From positions 1,365,744 through 1,429,743 of the forward strand of contig NC_091378.1 in NCBI RefSeq assembly GCF_038502225.1: DNA of 64,000 nucleotides, read 5' to 3'. This document shows, piece after piece, positions 45,063-55,942 of the stretch. Position 1 is the stretch's first letter. Each line of letters begins with the position of its first letter. The notes under the pieces were generated by a model. The model worked only from the letters and a program-made list of their open reading frames with translations. It was not told the origin of the DNA and did not search any database. The position numbers were made by a program, and so were the translations under genes. This DNA is from Cherax quadricarinatus. Lineage: Eukaryota > Arthropoda > Malacostraca > Decapoda > Parastacidae.

Positions 45063-45840
45063 AAACTATCCATCCTGTGGATGGTAGTGGCTAGTTTATT
45101 GTGTACCTCATATCCATCCTGTGGATGGTAGTGGCTAGTTTATTGTGTACCTCATATCCATCCTGTGGATGGTAGTGGCTAGTTTATTGTGTACCTCATA
45201 TCCATCCTGTGGATGGTAGTGGCTAGTTTATTGTGTACCTCATATCCATCCTGTGGATGGTAGTGGCTAGTTTATTGTGTACCTCATATCCATCCTGTGG
45301 ATGGTAGTGGCTAGTTCACTGTGTACCTCATATCCATCCTGTGGATGGTAGTGGCTAGTTAATTGTGTACCTCATATTCATCCTGTGGATGGTAATGGCT
45401 AGTTTATTGTGTACCTCATATCCATCCTGTGGATGGTAATGGCTAGTTTATTGTGTACCTCATATCCATCCTGTGGATGGTAATGGCTAGTTTGTGTACC
45501 TCATATCCATCCTGTGGATGGTAATGGCTAGTTTATTGTGCACCTCATATCCATCCTGTGGATGGTAATGGCTAGTTTATTGTGTACCTCATATCCATCC
45601 TGTGGATGGTAATGGCTAGTTTATTGTGTACCTCATATCCATCCTGTGGATGGTAATGGCTAGTTTATTGTGTACCTCATATCCATCCTGTGGATGGTAA
45701 TGGCTAGTTTATTGTGTACCTCATATCCATCCTGTGGATGGTAGTGGCTAGTTTATTGTGTACCTCATATCCATCCTGTGGATGGTAATGGCTAGTTTAT
45801 TGTGCACCTCATATCCATCCTGTGGATGGTAGTACAAGAG
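45063..45840. repeat. minisatellite, 44-bp unit, about 17 copies (amplified family I repeat)
   Basis: The unit ATCCATCCTGTGGATGGTAG, TGGCTAGTTTATTGTGTACC and TCAT contains the hairpin CCATCCTGTGGATGG. TAGTGG copies precede TAATGG copies. The right flank to about 45900 (ACAAGAGCATATGGATACAC and AATAGGCCTAGGAACTAGGC) matches 17210-17280, where the unit is not amplified. Confidence 0.94.
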
Positions 45841-45899
45841 CATATGGATACACAATAGGCCTAGGAACTAGGCCCCAAAAGGGTTAACAAGTGTACATT

Positions 45900-46160
45900 T
45901 GGATTTATATCTACAGTTCACTTATCAGTTAAAAGCAAATTTAGAAAATTTGCTTAGTATATCAGGTATCTTATTTTCATTAATAAGATATCCTGACATG
46001 TCACATAGGTTATTATACTGTCTATCTTTGTCTAAATGATATAGAAACAGAACATGTAAGGTTGACTGGAAGGCGGGAACTTTCATGGTACGTTCTGGTT
46101 AATTTTGAGATATTATTTTTTTAATCGCATTAACGAAAAATTGCACTGTATAAAGTAGCT
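45900..46160. other. no gene; short hairpin
   Basis: TATCAGGTATCTTATT and AATAAGATATCCTGA at 45958-45995 form an inverted repeat. Nothing else was recognised. Confidence 0.4.
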
Positions 46161-46164
46161 ATGT

Positions 46165-46303
46165 TGTGCTTACCTGTGTGTGGTTGCAGGGGTTAATTCA
46201 CAGCTCCGGGCCCCGCCTCTTCGCTGGTCACGATTAGGTCCACTCTTTCCTGCTCCAAGAGCCTTTTTGTACCTCATCTTAAACTACAAACACAAACACA
46301 CAC

Positions 46304-46394
<91 letters not shown>

Positions 46395-46625
46395 ATCCTG
46401 CATCCACTGTTGGTTACCAATTGTGAAATACACATGTCGATAGACACTTGGCTTGTTGTTTGTAGTCTTTGTGTGTGTGTGTGTACTCACCTAGTTGTAC
46501 TTAGTTGTTTCGAGTCCGAGCCCCTCCTCTTCACTGATCGCTACTAGGTCACTCTCCCTGAGCCGTGAGCTTTATCATACCTCTGCTTAAAGCTATGTAT
46601 GGATCCTGCCTCCACTACATCGCTG
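46165..46625 (-). pseudogene. two LINE family A 3' fragments around an (AT)n tract
   Basis: TGCTTACCTGTGTGTGGTTG to CTTTTTGTACCTCATCTTAA (46168-46283) and TGTGTACTCACCTAGTTGTA to GTATGGATCCTGCCTCCACT (46479-46615) are reversed LINE A ends. (AT)n occupies 46309-46392. The outer (TG)n runs at 46470-46484 and 46623-46640 adjoin the LINE ends. Confidence 0.75.
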
Positions 46626-46929
46626 TGTGTGTGTGTGTATTAGTTAACCGCCACAGACACTTATCGATATGTGTGTGTGCGTGTGTTTCAAATGTTCGTG
46701 CGTAAGTATTTACGTGTGTGTGCATGACCAGGTGGTGACCAGGTTACTGACGGTTGACCTGGTTTGTCAGGCAGCCTCAGCAGGTGACACAGTTTACACG
46801 GCGTGACACTCACTCCACCAGCAACACAGTTGTTGTCTTGTAAAAGATCACACCACATCACGTATGATGCTTATCACACAACCTTTCACGTCTTGAACAT
46901 GTCTCACCCTAGCTCTCTCTCTCTCATAC

Positions 46930-47315
46930 ACACACACACACACCTGACGACACTTGAGGACAGGAGGGATAGGGGAAACATGATAACATATAAAATACTG
47001 AGAGGAACTGACAAGGTGGATAGGGAGAGAATGTTTCCGAGATGTGACACAACAAGAAGGGGTTTGAACTGGTAGTTGAAAACGCAGATGAATCCCAATC
47101 ACAAGGATGTCAGGAAGTATTTCTTCAATCACAGAGTTGTCAGGAAGTGGATCAATCTGATGTAGTAGAGGCAGGATCCATACATAGCTTTAAGAAGAGA
47201 TACGATAAACCTCATGGAGGAGGGAGAGTGGACCTAGTAGCGACTAGCAAAGAGGACGGGCCAGGAGCTGTGAATCGACCGCTGCAACCACAAATAAGGG
47301 AATACACATAGGTGA
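46930..47315 (+). pseudogene. LINE family A 3' fragment
   Basis: Plus-strand frames give LTTLEDRRDRGNMITYKILR, GTDKVDRERMFPRCDTT, then after a stop DVRKYFFNHRVVRKW, matching the C-terminus of the copy at 6370-7315. Several stops follow. The copy ends near GGGAATACACATAGGTGAGT. Confidence 0.8.
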
Positions 47316-47409
47316 GTGAACACACACTCTAGACCGGCGTCCCACTAGGATTAATACTAGAACTCTCACTTGTTGCTCGCATAAGCCATCTACCAAACGG
47401 CTGGTGTCT

Positions 47410-47414
<5 letters not shown>

Positions 47415-47443
<29 letters not shown>

Positions 47444-47730
47444 TCTTTATTTCTACCAGTACATGTACAAGGTATACAGACCATAGCTGACATCAATGAC
47501 ATACTATTATATAGAAAGCAGCCTGTTGTGCAGAGCATTTCGGGGCAAATTAGGTCAGTTTTGTCCCAGGATGCGACCCTCACCAGTCCACTAACAACCG
47601 GGTACTCATTTTACACTGATGGGTGAACATGGACAGCAGGTGTCTTAAGGAAACACGTCCTAATGTTTTCCAGCCGTACCGGGGATTCGATCTCCGGATC
47701 TCAGTGTGTGAGCTGAGTGCGCTAGCTGAG
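47415..47730 (-). repeat. tRNA-derived SINE, reverse orientation
   Basis: An ATT tail (as AAT at 47410-47444) precedes ATCTTTATTTCTACCAGTAC, GCAGAGCATTTCGGGGCAAA, TTTTGTCCCAGGATGCGACC and AACACGTCCTAATGTTTTCC, with B-box complement CCGGGGATTCGATCTCCGGA at 47680. It is the same family as 30034 and 32583. Confidence 0.85.
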
Positions 47731-47744
47731 TGTCTTTACTGACG

Positions 47745-48405
47745 ATAATGAGAACCTTCAAAACTAGGGAGGCCAAGCCCATGATGACACTCTTCAGGTC
47801 ACTTGTTCTATCTAGGCTGGAATATTGCTGCACACTAACAGCACCTTTCAAGGCAGGTGAAATTGCCGACCTAGAAAATGTACAGAGAACTTTCACGGCG
47901 CGCATAACGGAGATAAAACACCTCAATTACTGGGAGCGCTTGAGGTTCCTGAACCTGTATTCCCTGGAACGCAGGAGGGAGAGATACATGATTATATACA
48001 CCTGGAAAATCCTAGAGGGACTAGTACCGAACTTGCACACGAAATCACTCACAACGAAAGCAAAAAACTTGGCAGACGATGCAACATCCCCCCAATGAAA
48101 AGCAGGGGTGTCACTAGCACGTTAAGAGACCATACAATAAGTGTCAGGGGCCCGAGACTGTTCAACTGCCTCCCAGCATACATAAGGGGGATCACCAATA
48201 GACCCCTGGCAGTCTTCAAGCTGGCACTGGACAAGCACCTAAAGTCGGTACCTGACCAGCCGGGCTGTGGCTCGTACGTTGGTTTGCGTGCAGCCAGCAG
48301 TAACAGCCTGGTTGATCAGGCTCTGATCCACCAGGAGGCCTGGTCACAGACCGGGCCGCGGGGGCGCTGACCCCCGGAACTCTCTCCAGGTAAACTCCAG
48401 GTAAT
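47745..48405 (+). pseudogene. LINE family G 3' part
   Basis: The frame from 47740 reads MRTFKTREAKPMMTLFRSLV, LSRLEYCCTLTAPFKAGEIA, LNYWERLRFLNLYSLERR and RYMIIYTWKILEGLVPNLHT. After a one-base shift near 48040 it continues KSRGVTSTLRDHTISVRGPR to QPGCGSYVGLRAASSNSLVD and the terminus CCAGGTAAACTCCAGGTAA. It is more diverged from 27480-28140 than the copy at 9298. It abuts the SINE at 47730. Confidence 0.85.
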
Positions 48406-48752
48406 ATGAAAATTACTGAAAGCAATAAGAACCAGAAAAGACTAGAAATAGAGTCCGGGAAACCCCGGACAATAAGCAGAAAGGAAATGTGGCTGCTGGA
48501 GTTCAATGTATGTAAATGTAAGGTTGTGGAGACTGATGATCAGAGGCTGTACAACGTAGCAGGTAAGAGGTGTGGGTTAACAGTGGGTGGCCGGGAGGGG
48601 AAAGAGAGAGGGAGGGAAGAAAGGAGGGACGGAGGGAGGGAGGGACGGAAAGAGGGACGGAGGGAGGGAAGGAAGGAGGCGGTTTTTAGGTGTTGTAAAT
48701 GTTTTTCTGACTTTGTTGTTTACTTCTAATTATTATGATTATTATTATTATG

Positions 48753-48803
<51 letters not shown>

Positions 48804-49290
48804 TATCATTATTACCATTACTGCATTTCTAGGGAAAGTGTTGGAGAGAGGGAGAGGTAGAGAGTAGTGGTCTAGGAGGGAGAGACGGTGAAGGAGGGAA
48901 GGTAGTGAGGGAGAGAGGGAGAGAAGGAGGGAGGGAGAGGCAGGAATGCAGGGGTAGGCCGCACCTCCTTCATAAAGTTGGTCCACCTACTACAACATTA
49001 ACATAAGCCAGGGTCACCCTGGATATTTCCAAAGTTGACATATTTACCACACACTCTGAGCCATCATGTCAACACGGGAGAAACATCGGAAAACCCTCTT
49101 AAGTTAGATGATCCTCAAATCTGTATATCTCAAATTCAGTTGAATAAAACAACTGGAACATTAATGGACTTCTAAAACACCTAACAATAAGTCCGGAGTT
49201 TCATTCTCCAGAAAAAAGGCTCGCTATTATTTCCATTACGTCACAAACGGAGCACTTTGCTGAAGCCATTTACAGTATATAACAACACAG
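48406..49290. other. purine-rich and (ATT)n tracts, trace of RT
   Basis: The frame near 48487-48525 reads MWLLEFNVCKCKVVE, like the W.LEFN..KCKV block of LINE RTs. 48590-48690 and 48835-48945 are GGGA/GA-rich. (ATT)n spans 48728-48803 with a few G interruptions. Nothing else was recognised. Confidence 0.55.
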
Positions 49291-49299
49291 ATATGATGT

Positions 49300-49485
49300 A
49301 AATGTTTTTGTTCCTCAAGACTGATAGACTGAACGCATTGACTCAAGGTTGATGGACTGATTACTTCAAACTCCTTGTCATCTTCCACCATTCATCTCCG
49401 TACCGGACTGAGGAAGCCACTTGGAAACATTTCCACAATAAACATTCCCAATTATTGCAAAAGTATCTAATTCTTCAGTACACAG
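49300..49485. repeat. foldback-family fragment
   Basis: GACTGAACGCATTGACTCAA, GGTTGATGGACTGATTACTT and GGAAGCCACTTGGAAACATT match the right arm at 12150-12290 in order, with about 20 bases lost around the GCGAAACG word. Confidence 0.65.
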
Positions 49486-49584
49486 AATTAAGCAAATACT
49501 CCAGTTATACCACTAAATCTAAACTTTTTCCAGGACTCTACTAAACAAAAGCTTATCAAGACTAAAGCAATGTAATACTAAGAC

Positions 49585-51617
49585 TGTATTACACAGGCAT
49601 TATCCTGGCACCAAGGACAACTCCACCTGGGTGTGGAAACATGTGCGTTACACAGGCATTATCCTGGCACCAAGGACAACTCCACCTGGGTGTGGAAACA
49701 TGTGCGTTACACAGGCATTATCCTGGCATAAAGGACAACTCCACCTGGGTGTGGAAACATGTGCGTTACACAGGCATTATCCTGGTACCAAGGACAACTC
49801 CAGTGGGTGTGGAAACATGTGCGTTACACAGGCATTATCCTGGTACCAAGGACAACTCCACCTGGGTGTGGAAACATGTGCGTTACACAGGCATTATCCT
49901 GGCACCAAGGACAACTCCACCTGGGTGTGGAAACATGTGCGTTACACAGGCATTATCCTGGTACCAAGGACAACTCCACCTGGGTGTGGAAACATGTGCG
50001 TTACACAGGCATTATCCTGGTACCAAGGACAACTCCACCTGGGTGTGGAAACATGTGCTTTACACAGGCATTATCCTGGTACCAAGGACAACTCCACCTG
50101 GGTGTGGAAACATGTGCGTTACACAGGCATTATCCTGGTACCAAGGACAACTCCACCTGGGTGTGGAAACATGTGCGTTACACAGGCATTATCCTGGCAC
50201 AAAGGACAACTCCACCTGGGTGTGGAAACATGTGCGTTACACAGGCATTATCCTGGTACCAAGGACAACTCCACCTGGGTGTGGAAATATGTGCGTTACA
50301 CAGGCATTATCCTGGCACCAAGGACAACTCCACCTGGGTGTGGAAACATGTGCGTTACACAGGCATTATCCTGGTACCAAGGACAACTCCACCTGGGTGT
50401 GGAAACATGTGCGTTACACAGGCATTATCCTGGTACCAAGGACAACTCCACCTGGGTGTGGAAACATGTGCGTTACACAGGCATTATCCTGGTACCAAGG
50501 ACAACTCCACTTGGGTGTGGAAACATGTGCGTTACACAGGCATTATCCTGGCACCAAGGACAACTCCACCTGGGTGTGGAAACATGTGCGTTACACAGGC
50601 ATTATCCTGGTACCAAGGACAACTCCACCTGGGTGTGGAAACATGTGCGTTACACAGGCATTATCCTGGTACCAAGGACAACTCCACTTGGGTGTGGAAA
50701 CATGTGCGTTACACAGGCATTATCCTGGCACCAAGGACAACTCCACCTGGGTGTGGAAACATGTGCGTTACACAGGCATTATCCTGGTACCAAGGACAAC
50801 TCCACCTGGGTGTGGAAACATGTGCGTTACACAGGCATTATCCTGGTACCAAGGACAACTCCACTTTGGTGTGGAAACATGTGCGTTACACAGGCATTAT
50901 CCTGGCACCAAGGACAACTCCACCTGGGTGTGGAAACATGTGCGTTACACAGGCATTATCCTGGTACCAAGGACAACTCCACCTGGGTGTGGAAACATGT
51001 GCGTTACACAGGCATTATCCTGGTACCAAGGACAACTCCACTTGGGTGTGGAAACATGTGCGTTACACAGGCATTATCCTGGCATCAAGGACAACTCCAC
51101 TTGGGTGTGGAAACATGTGCGTTACACAGGCATTATCCTGGCATCAAGGACAACTCCACTTGGGTGTGGAAACATGTGCGTTACACAGGCATTATCCTGG
51201 TACCAAGGACTTACACAGGCATTATCCTGGCACCAAGGACAACTCCACCTGGGTGTGGAAACATGTGCGTTACACAGGCATTATCCTGGTACCAAGGACA
51301 ACTCCACTTGGGTGTGGAAACATGTGCGTTACACAGGCATTATCCTGGTACCAAGGACAACTCCACTTGGGTGTGGAAACATGTGCGTTACACAGGCATT
51401 ATCCTGGTACCAAGGACAACTCCACTTGGGTGTGGAAACATGTGCGTTACACAGGCATTATCCTGGTACCAAGGACAACTCCACTTGGGTGTGGAAACAT
51501 GTGCGTTACACAGGCATTATCCTGGTACCAAGGACAACTCCACCTGGGTGTGGAAACATGTGCGTTACACAGGCATTATCCTGGTACCAAGGACAACTCC
51601 ACCTGGGTGTGGAAACG
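49585..51617. repeat. minisatellite, 59-bp unit, about 34 copies
   Basis: The unit TTACACAGGCATTATCCTGG, TACCAAGGACAACTCCACCT and GGGTGTGGAAACATGTGCG varies at GGTACC/GGCACC/GGCATC and ACCTGG/ACTTGG. A truncated copy lies near 51205. As 59 is not a multiple of 3 and the unit is stop-free, all three forward frames show 59-residue repeat ORFs of 645-700 codons. They are not genes. Confidence 0.97.
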
Positions 51618-51729
51618 AGGTAATCACTCCAGGGTCTTCTGCATCACAGGCAGTACTGATGAACATTGTGTCAGAGCCAACAATGCAAATTTTTAGTAGG
51701 CTGGTCAGTAGCACGAGAGTAGAGGGTTG

Positions 51730-52115
51730 TTAAGAGGCACCTAAGTTCCCTCGTCTTCTAATAACATGTTCATTTTTCCACTATAATCTATCTTGTCCAT
51801 AATTACTATCACATTTGCTTTGTTTGTTTCGTAAGGTGAAGTCCAGGATCTTTACTTAATTCATGGTATAACTTAACAAATATTTGATGACAATTGTGTT
51901 GTAGAGGTGTGAGTATATCTCAGCAGAGCTCAGACCTCTACAACACAGATGTCATCAAAGATTAATTAAGTTATACCATGAATTAAGGAAAGATCCTGGA
52001 CTTCACCTTACGAAACAAACAAAGCAAATGTGATAGTAATTATGGACACGGTAGATTATAGTGGAAAAATGAACAAGTTATTAAAAGACGGGGGAACTTA
52101 GGTGTCTCTTAAACA
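51730..52115. repeat. near-perfect palindrome of about 380 bp
   Basis: Left arm 51732-51918 and right arm 51925-52112 are inverted copies: GAGGCACCTAAGTTCCCTCG/GGGGGAACTTAGGTGTCTC, CACTATAATCTATC/GATTATAGTG, TTGCTTTGTTTGTTTCGTAA/TTACGAAACAAACAAAGCAA, GTCCAGGATCTTTACTTAAT/TTAAGGAAAGATCCTGGAC, and GTTGTAGAGGTGTGAG/CAGACCTCTACAAC. The loop is only a few bases (ATCTCAGCAGAG). No coding capacity. Confidence 0.88.
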
Positions 52116-52615
52116 TTTGCTGAAGCGGTAGAACAGTTCAAATTTTGCAACAATCACGCCAGGAGGAAAAATGGGTAAAACACTAAGCGATAAAATTGAG
52201 AAGCAATGAAGAACTGGTAACATATAATGGAAAGTAATGTGGAAGAGAGCAGAAGACATTAAGAAATGTTTACATATGAGTGAAGGTAATCACTGTCAGT
52301 GGGAGAAGGGAGACCACAACACCTGCTACCCTAACAGTAATGGTATGAGAAAAACTGAAGAGGTGGCCGCTCGGAGATTTTCGTATCCTTCCCCTTCTGT
52401 TCGGCCAGTACCCCCAACCAGCTGCTTAGCACCCTTTATAAGCCATCTACTGTCTCAACCATCTGTCCAACACCCTTCATAAGCCATCTAGTGATGGAGG
52501 TATCTCCATAAATTCCATTTCTGAGATGGTAACTGCCAGGTAGTAGTAACTGCAGCTCTGCTGGAAGGAAACCTTTGATGCTGTCGTAGATGAACCTTCA
52601 ATGGAATACTTGATA
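52116..52615. other. no gene recognised
   Basis: A short ORF at 52237-52482 lacks any recognised motif. TATAAGCCATCTA(C/G)TG with CAACACCCTTCATAAGCC shows a weak duplication at 52436-52490. Confidence 0.35.
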
Positions 52616-52616
52616 T

Positions 52617-52745
52617 TCTCATTGTAATACTGAAGTCTCCCAGCTCAGCCTGATACTACTGAAGTCTCTCAGCTCACGCTTGATACTACTGAAGTCTCCC
52701 AGCTCACGCTTTATACTACTGAAGTCTCCCAGCTCAGGCTGACAC
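52617..52745. repeat. tandem repeat, about 32-bp unit, 4 copies
   Basis: Copies of CTGAAGTCTCCCAGCTCACG plus CTTGATACTA, with SNP-level changes. Confidence 0.85.
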
Positions 52746-52752
52746 ATTGCAT

Positions 52753-52970
52753 CTTGCGGGATGGAATATAACAGGAAAATATCTAGCCTTGGTTCCCACT
52801 GTGTAACTATTATACATAATAGTGTAGCAGTACACTGCTGGTGTTCCCGCTGTGTAACTATCAAACAGAATAGTGTAGCAGCACACTGCTGATGTTCCCA
52901 CTGTGTAACTGTCGTACAGAATAGCGCAGCAACACTACTAATGTATCCAGTTCTGCTAAAAACACTCACC
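52753..52970. repeat. tandem repeat, 51-bp unit, 3.5 copies
   Basis: Units carry TTCCCACTGTGTAACTATTA, ACAGAATAGTGTAGCAGCAC and ACTGCTGATG. The leading segment GGATGGAATATAACAGGAAA is also present at 63931, so this is the amplified edge of a dispersed repeat. Confidence 0.85.
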
Positions 52971-53220
52971 TGTCACCACTTACCCTTCCAGTTACCACTT
53001 AAACCACTCTTCAAGCTCACATTATTCCAGCAGGTTTTGCTCATTACCAACAAATTTGGACAATTCCGTCCAGCGTTCCTCAGTTTTGTGCCTTGACAGC
53101 GAGAACACTGAGGCGACGCAAGTTCTGATAACGAGGCAGAGGCACCACAACTGAACCACACAGGAAAGTAGTCAACTTACTGTCGTGGTTGCACTTGGAA
53201 AAAAAAGTGGCAGAGAAGGC
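52971..53220. other. no feature seen
   Basis: No ORF or repeat was recognised. Confidence 0.35.
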
Positions 53221-53221
53221 A

Positions 53222-53410
53222 GCCAGTCGACAAGTGGATGATGGAACAAATGGATGATGGACCATGTAGATGATAGGACAAGCTTATAAAAGGACAAGTG
53301 GATGACGGAACAAGTGGATGACAGGACAATTGGTTGATGGAACAAGTAGATGATGGAACAATTTGATGATGGAAGAAGCGGATGATGGGACAAATGGATG
53401 GAACAAGTGG
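53222..53410. repeat. degenerate GGATGATGGAACAAGT repeats
   Basis: About ten imperfect 18-24 bp copies of GTGGATGATGGAACAA. Confidence 0.8.
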
Positions 53411-53429
53411 ATTAAACACAAAAAAACGG

Positions 53430-53820
53430 ACGTTCTTACCAGCAGTAACAGCCTGGATGACCAAACAACCAACAGGGAAGCCTGGCCACAGGGTGGACTG
53501 CTCGAGTAGGGAACTCCGTGAAACCACTCGCATTTACCAGACGTTTCGCCCCAGGAGAAAGCTCCTCTCAAGGGAGACATCGTTACATGAAAATGATTCT
53601 GAAAACGAACAAGTTTAAGAAAGACAAACCTTCCCACACATCTGGATGCTGTCACAGGAAAAAGATAAATGGAGACAAAGTCTCTGTATCTCACACGGGA
53701 GGAATTCAAAAACGACCCACAATTCGAGCGGAATCCACAAACCAAGATTCGGGCCTTGATGGACCAGCAGTCACTTGAGAACCAAGAAGCCAGAACCTTA
53801 TCTGCGGTTCTCTCTAGGAA
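53430..53820. other. LINE tail trace, otherwise unassigned
   Basis: CAGCAGTAACAGCCTGGATG and AACAGGGAAGCCTGGCC (53439-53487) are a degraded LINE 3' end. CAGACGTTTCGCCCCAGGAG at 53537 is an AAACGTTTCGCC-type word. Confidence 0.45.
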
Positions 53821-53834
53821 GAATGAGTGTGGGG

Positions 53835-54115
53835 GGTGATAAGCATGTAGTAGTAGTAGTAATAGAAGTTGTAGTAGCAGTGGTAGTAGCAGTAGGTGGT
53901 AGTAGTAGTAGTGACATGTACTGAGCACTTAGGTGGAGAGTGAGGGAGGGAAGTGTTGAGTGGGTGAGGGAAGGAGGAAGGGTAGGGGGAATGGATGGGA
54001 GAGGGGTGAAGGGTAGGGTAGAGGGTATGGATGGAAGAGGGGTGACGGGTAGGGAAGAGAAGGAGGGAGGGTGATGGGTAGGGAAGGATAGGAGGGGAGA
54101 GGGATGATGTGGGTA
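53835..54115. repeat. (GTA)n tract then purine-rich tract
   Basis: GTA triplets cover 53848-53912. 53935-54105 is dominated by GGGAGGG/GGGTAGGG words. Confidence 0.85.
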
Positions 54116-54212
54116 ACCATGAGTAAAATGAACCGGGTATCAAGTGAGTATACCCACTGCTGCTGCTGCTGCTTCCTTCCTTGCTCGCTCGTGCTAATAT
54201 TCACCATGGGAG

Positions 54213-54741
54213 ATACACCAGTGTTCCTGCCTCCACACCCCGTGTTCCTGCCTCCACACCCAGTGTTCCTGCCTCCACACCCAGTGTTTCTGCCTCCACA
54301 CCCAGTGTTCCTGCCTCCACACCCAGTGTTACTGCCTCCACACCCAGTGTTTCTGCCTCCACACCCAGTGTTCCTGCCTCCACACCCAGTGTTTCTGCCT
54401 CCACACCCAGTGTTCCTGCCTCCACACCCAGTGTTCCTGCCTCCACACCCAGTGTTCCTGCCTCCACACCCAGTGTTCCTGCCTCCACACCCAGTGTTCC
54501 TGCTTCCACACCCAGTGTTCCTGCCTCCACGCCCAGTGTTCCTGCCTCCACACCCAGTGTTCCTGCCACCACACCCAGTGTTCCTGCCTCCACACCCAGT
54601 GTTCCTGCCTCCACACCCAGTGTTCCTGCCTCCACACCCAGTGTTCCTGCCTCCACACCCAGTGTTCCTGCCTCCACACCCAGTGTTCCTGCCTCCACAC
54701 CCAGTGTTCCTGCCTCCACACCCAGTGTTCCTGTTGCTCAC
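54213..54741. repeat. minisatellite, 21-bp unit, 25 copies
   Basis: The unit GTTCCTGCCTCCACACCCAG plus T occurs with rare single-base changes. At 21 bp (seven codons) it gives stop-free seven-residue frames on both strands (VFLPPHP, SVPASTP, GCGGRNT). There is no signal peptide or conserved start context, so no gene is called. Confidence 0.95.
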
Positions 54742-54745
54742 ACTG

Positions 54746-54747
<2 letters not shown>

Positions 54748-54808
<61 letters not shown>
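54748..54808. repeat. (AT)n microsatellite
   Basis: About 60 bases of uninterrupted AT dinucleotides. Confidence 0.96.
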
Positions 54809-54811
<3 letters not shown>

Positions 54812-55026
54812 AGGTACCACCTCTAGAACTGTTCTAGGGACCCTCATCCTCAGGAGAAAAGAATAAACTTGCTTCAGGGAAAACTCAAGTTCTCCCTGAA
54901 GCTGTTTGGGGATTTTCTCCTACCACCCCCTATATTTAATATATATTTTATTTAAAGACAAAATACATTGACAAAACATTCACAAAAATAAAATAGAAAG
55001 TAAAACAACATAGATAACAACTCAGA

Positions 55027-55310
55027 GCTACATCTCGAATACTTCGTCCAGCTCCCCGGCGGTGGGCCTCGTGCCCAGAATGCTGCAGGCATTTCCTCTC
55101 TGGATCGTGACATTGCGTTTCTCAAAGAGGAAGCTGATCGCCCTGTGGTCCTTGGTTTCTATGATGAGGAACTTTAGAGCACACTTGCCTCATGCTCCAA
55201 GGGTCTCCGACCCTATTTAGATGAAGTTATAGCAAGGGAAAAGGTCTTCATATTTGCAGATCTTCTGGGTCTCCCTGTGGCTGGCAGCTCCACCCCCTTC
55301 AGCTATGGAT
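55027..55310 (-). pseudogene. C-terminal relic of a LINE-associated ORF (ETLG..QRGNA..LGT domain)
   Basis: One minus-strand frame reads KICKYEDLFPCYNFI, a stop, IGSETLGA, a stop, then GKCALKFLIIETKDHRAISF, LFEKRNVTIQRGNACSILGT and RPTAGELDEVFEM before its natural stop near 55030. The pattern ETLG...(R)..SFLF....V.IQRGNA..LGT resembles a C-terminal region found in many reverse-transcriptase ORFs of protostome retroelements; this is recalled knowledge, not searched. Two in-frame stops in an otherwise continuous frame indicate a pseudogene. About 95 codons are visible and the rest of the element is missing. Confidence 0.5.
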
Positions 55311-55388
55311 TATTATTATAATCAAGGGGAAGCGCTAAACCCGGAGGATTATACAGTTCAGCTATGGAGTATATATATATATATATAT

Positions 55389-55942
55389 ATGTCGTGCCGA
55401 ATAGGTAAAAACTTGCGATTTTGGCTTAAATATTATTATTATAATCAAGGGGGAAGCGCTAAACCCGGAGGATTATACAGCGCCTGGGGGGGGATGTGGA
55501 AGGCATTCAGGCTTAATTCGGGGAACTGGAGCACAGATCCAATTCCCTAAATCAAGAGCCCCTCACCAACATCAAGGAACCTTCCTTGAGGGGTTGGCTT
55601 AAATAGCAACGCTCTTCTTGCCGAATAAGACAAGCGAAAATTTGTGTATGCAATAATTTCGCAAAAATCATTCTGAACCTAACGAAAAAATATATTTCAT
55701 TATGTTTATCAAATTATTGTAAACTTACCTAAAATATATTTAGTTGGATTAGGCTAAATTAAATTGAGCTTGTTATAAGGTTAGGTAAGTTTTCTAAGGT
55801 TCTTTTGGTACAAAACTATTAATTTTTACATTAACATAAATGAAAAATATATATCTTTGAGTGTATAAGAGAATTTTTAGAAAGGACTTAATTTTAAACG
55901 CAGTCCTGCTAACTGACCAATTTTACCTATTCGGCACGACAT
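55389..55942. mobile_element. MITE with perfect terminal inverted repeats and TA ends
   Basis: The left end TGTCGTGCCGAATAGGTAAA (from 55390) and right end TTTACCTATTCGGCACGACA (to 55941) are perfect inverted repeats, each bounded by TA. That fits a Tc1/mariner-type TA target duplication. The inside is AT-rich, with AAAATCATTCTGAACCTAAC and TAGGCTAAATTAAATTGAGC, and has no ORF. About 160 bases are a nested insertion (55433-55593). Without it the MITE would be about 380 bp. Confidence 0.88.
55433..55593 (+). mobile_element. family H element nested in the MITE, with 12-bp duplication
   Basis: TTGGCTTAAATA occurs at 55421-55432 and again at 55594-55605, flanking a copy of the AATCAAGGGGGAAGCGCTAA, ACCCGGAGGATTATACAGCG and ATGTGGAAGGCATTCAGGCT repeat. 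A partial second copy of its first 50 bases lies upstream at 55304-55362. The clean 12-bp direct repeat points to target-primed retrotransposition, so family H behaves like a SINE or truncated LINE tail. Confidence 0.85.

Noticed and set aside
49631..51733. Three 645-700 codon ORFs with 59-residue repeats
   Set aside because: A 59-bp stop-free minisatellite gives open frames in all three phases.
52237..52482. 81-codon ORF starting MWKRAEDIKKCLHMSEGN
   Set aside because: No recognised domain, no splice signals and a length compatible with chance.
53929..54826. Gly/Cys- and Pro-rich seven-residue repeat ORFs, superficially like structural or cuticle proteins
   Set aside because: The 21-bp unit is open on both strands, with no signal peptide and flanking low-complexity DNA.
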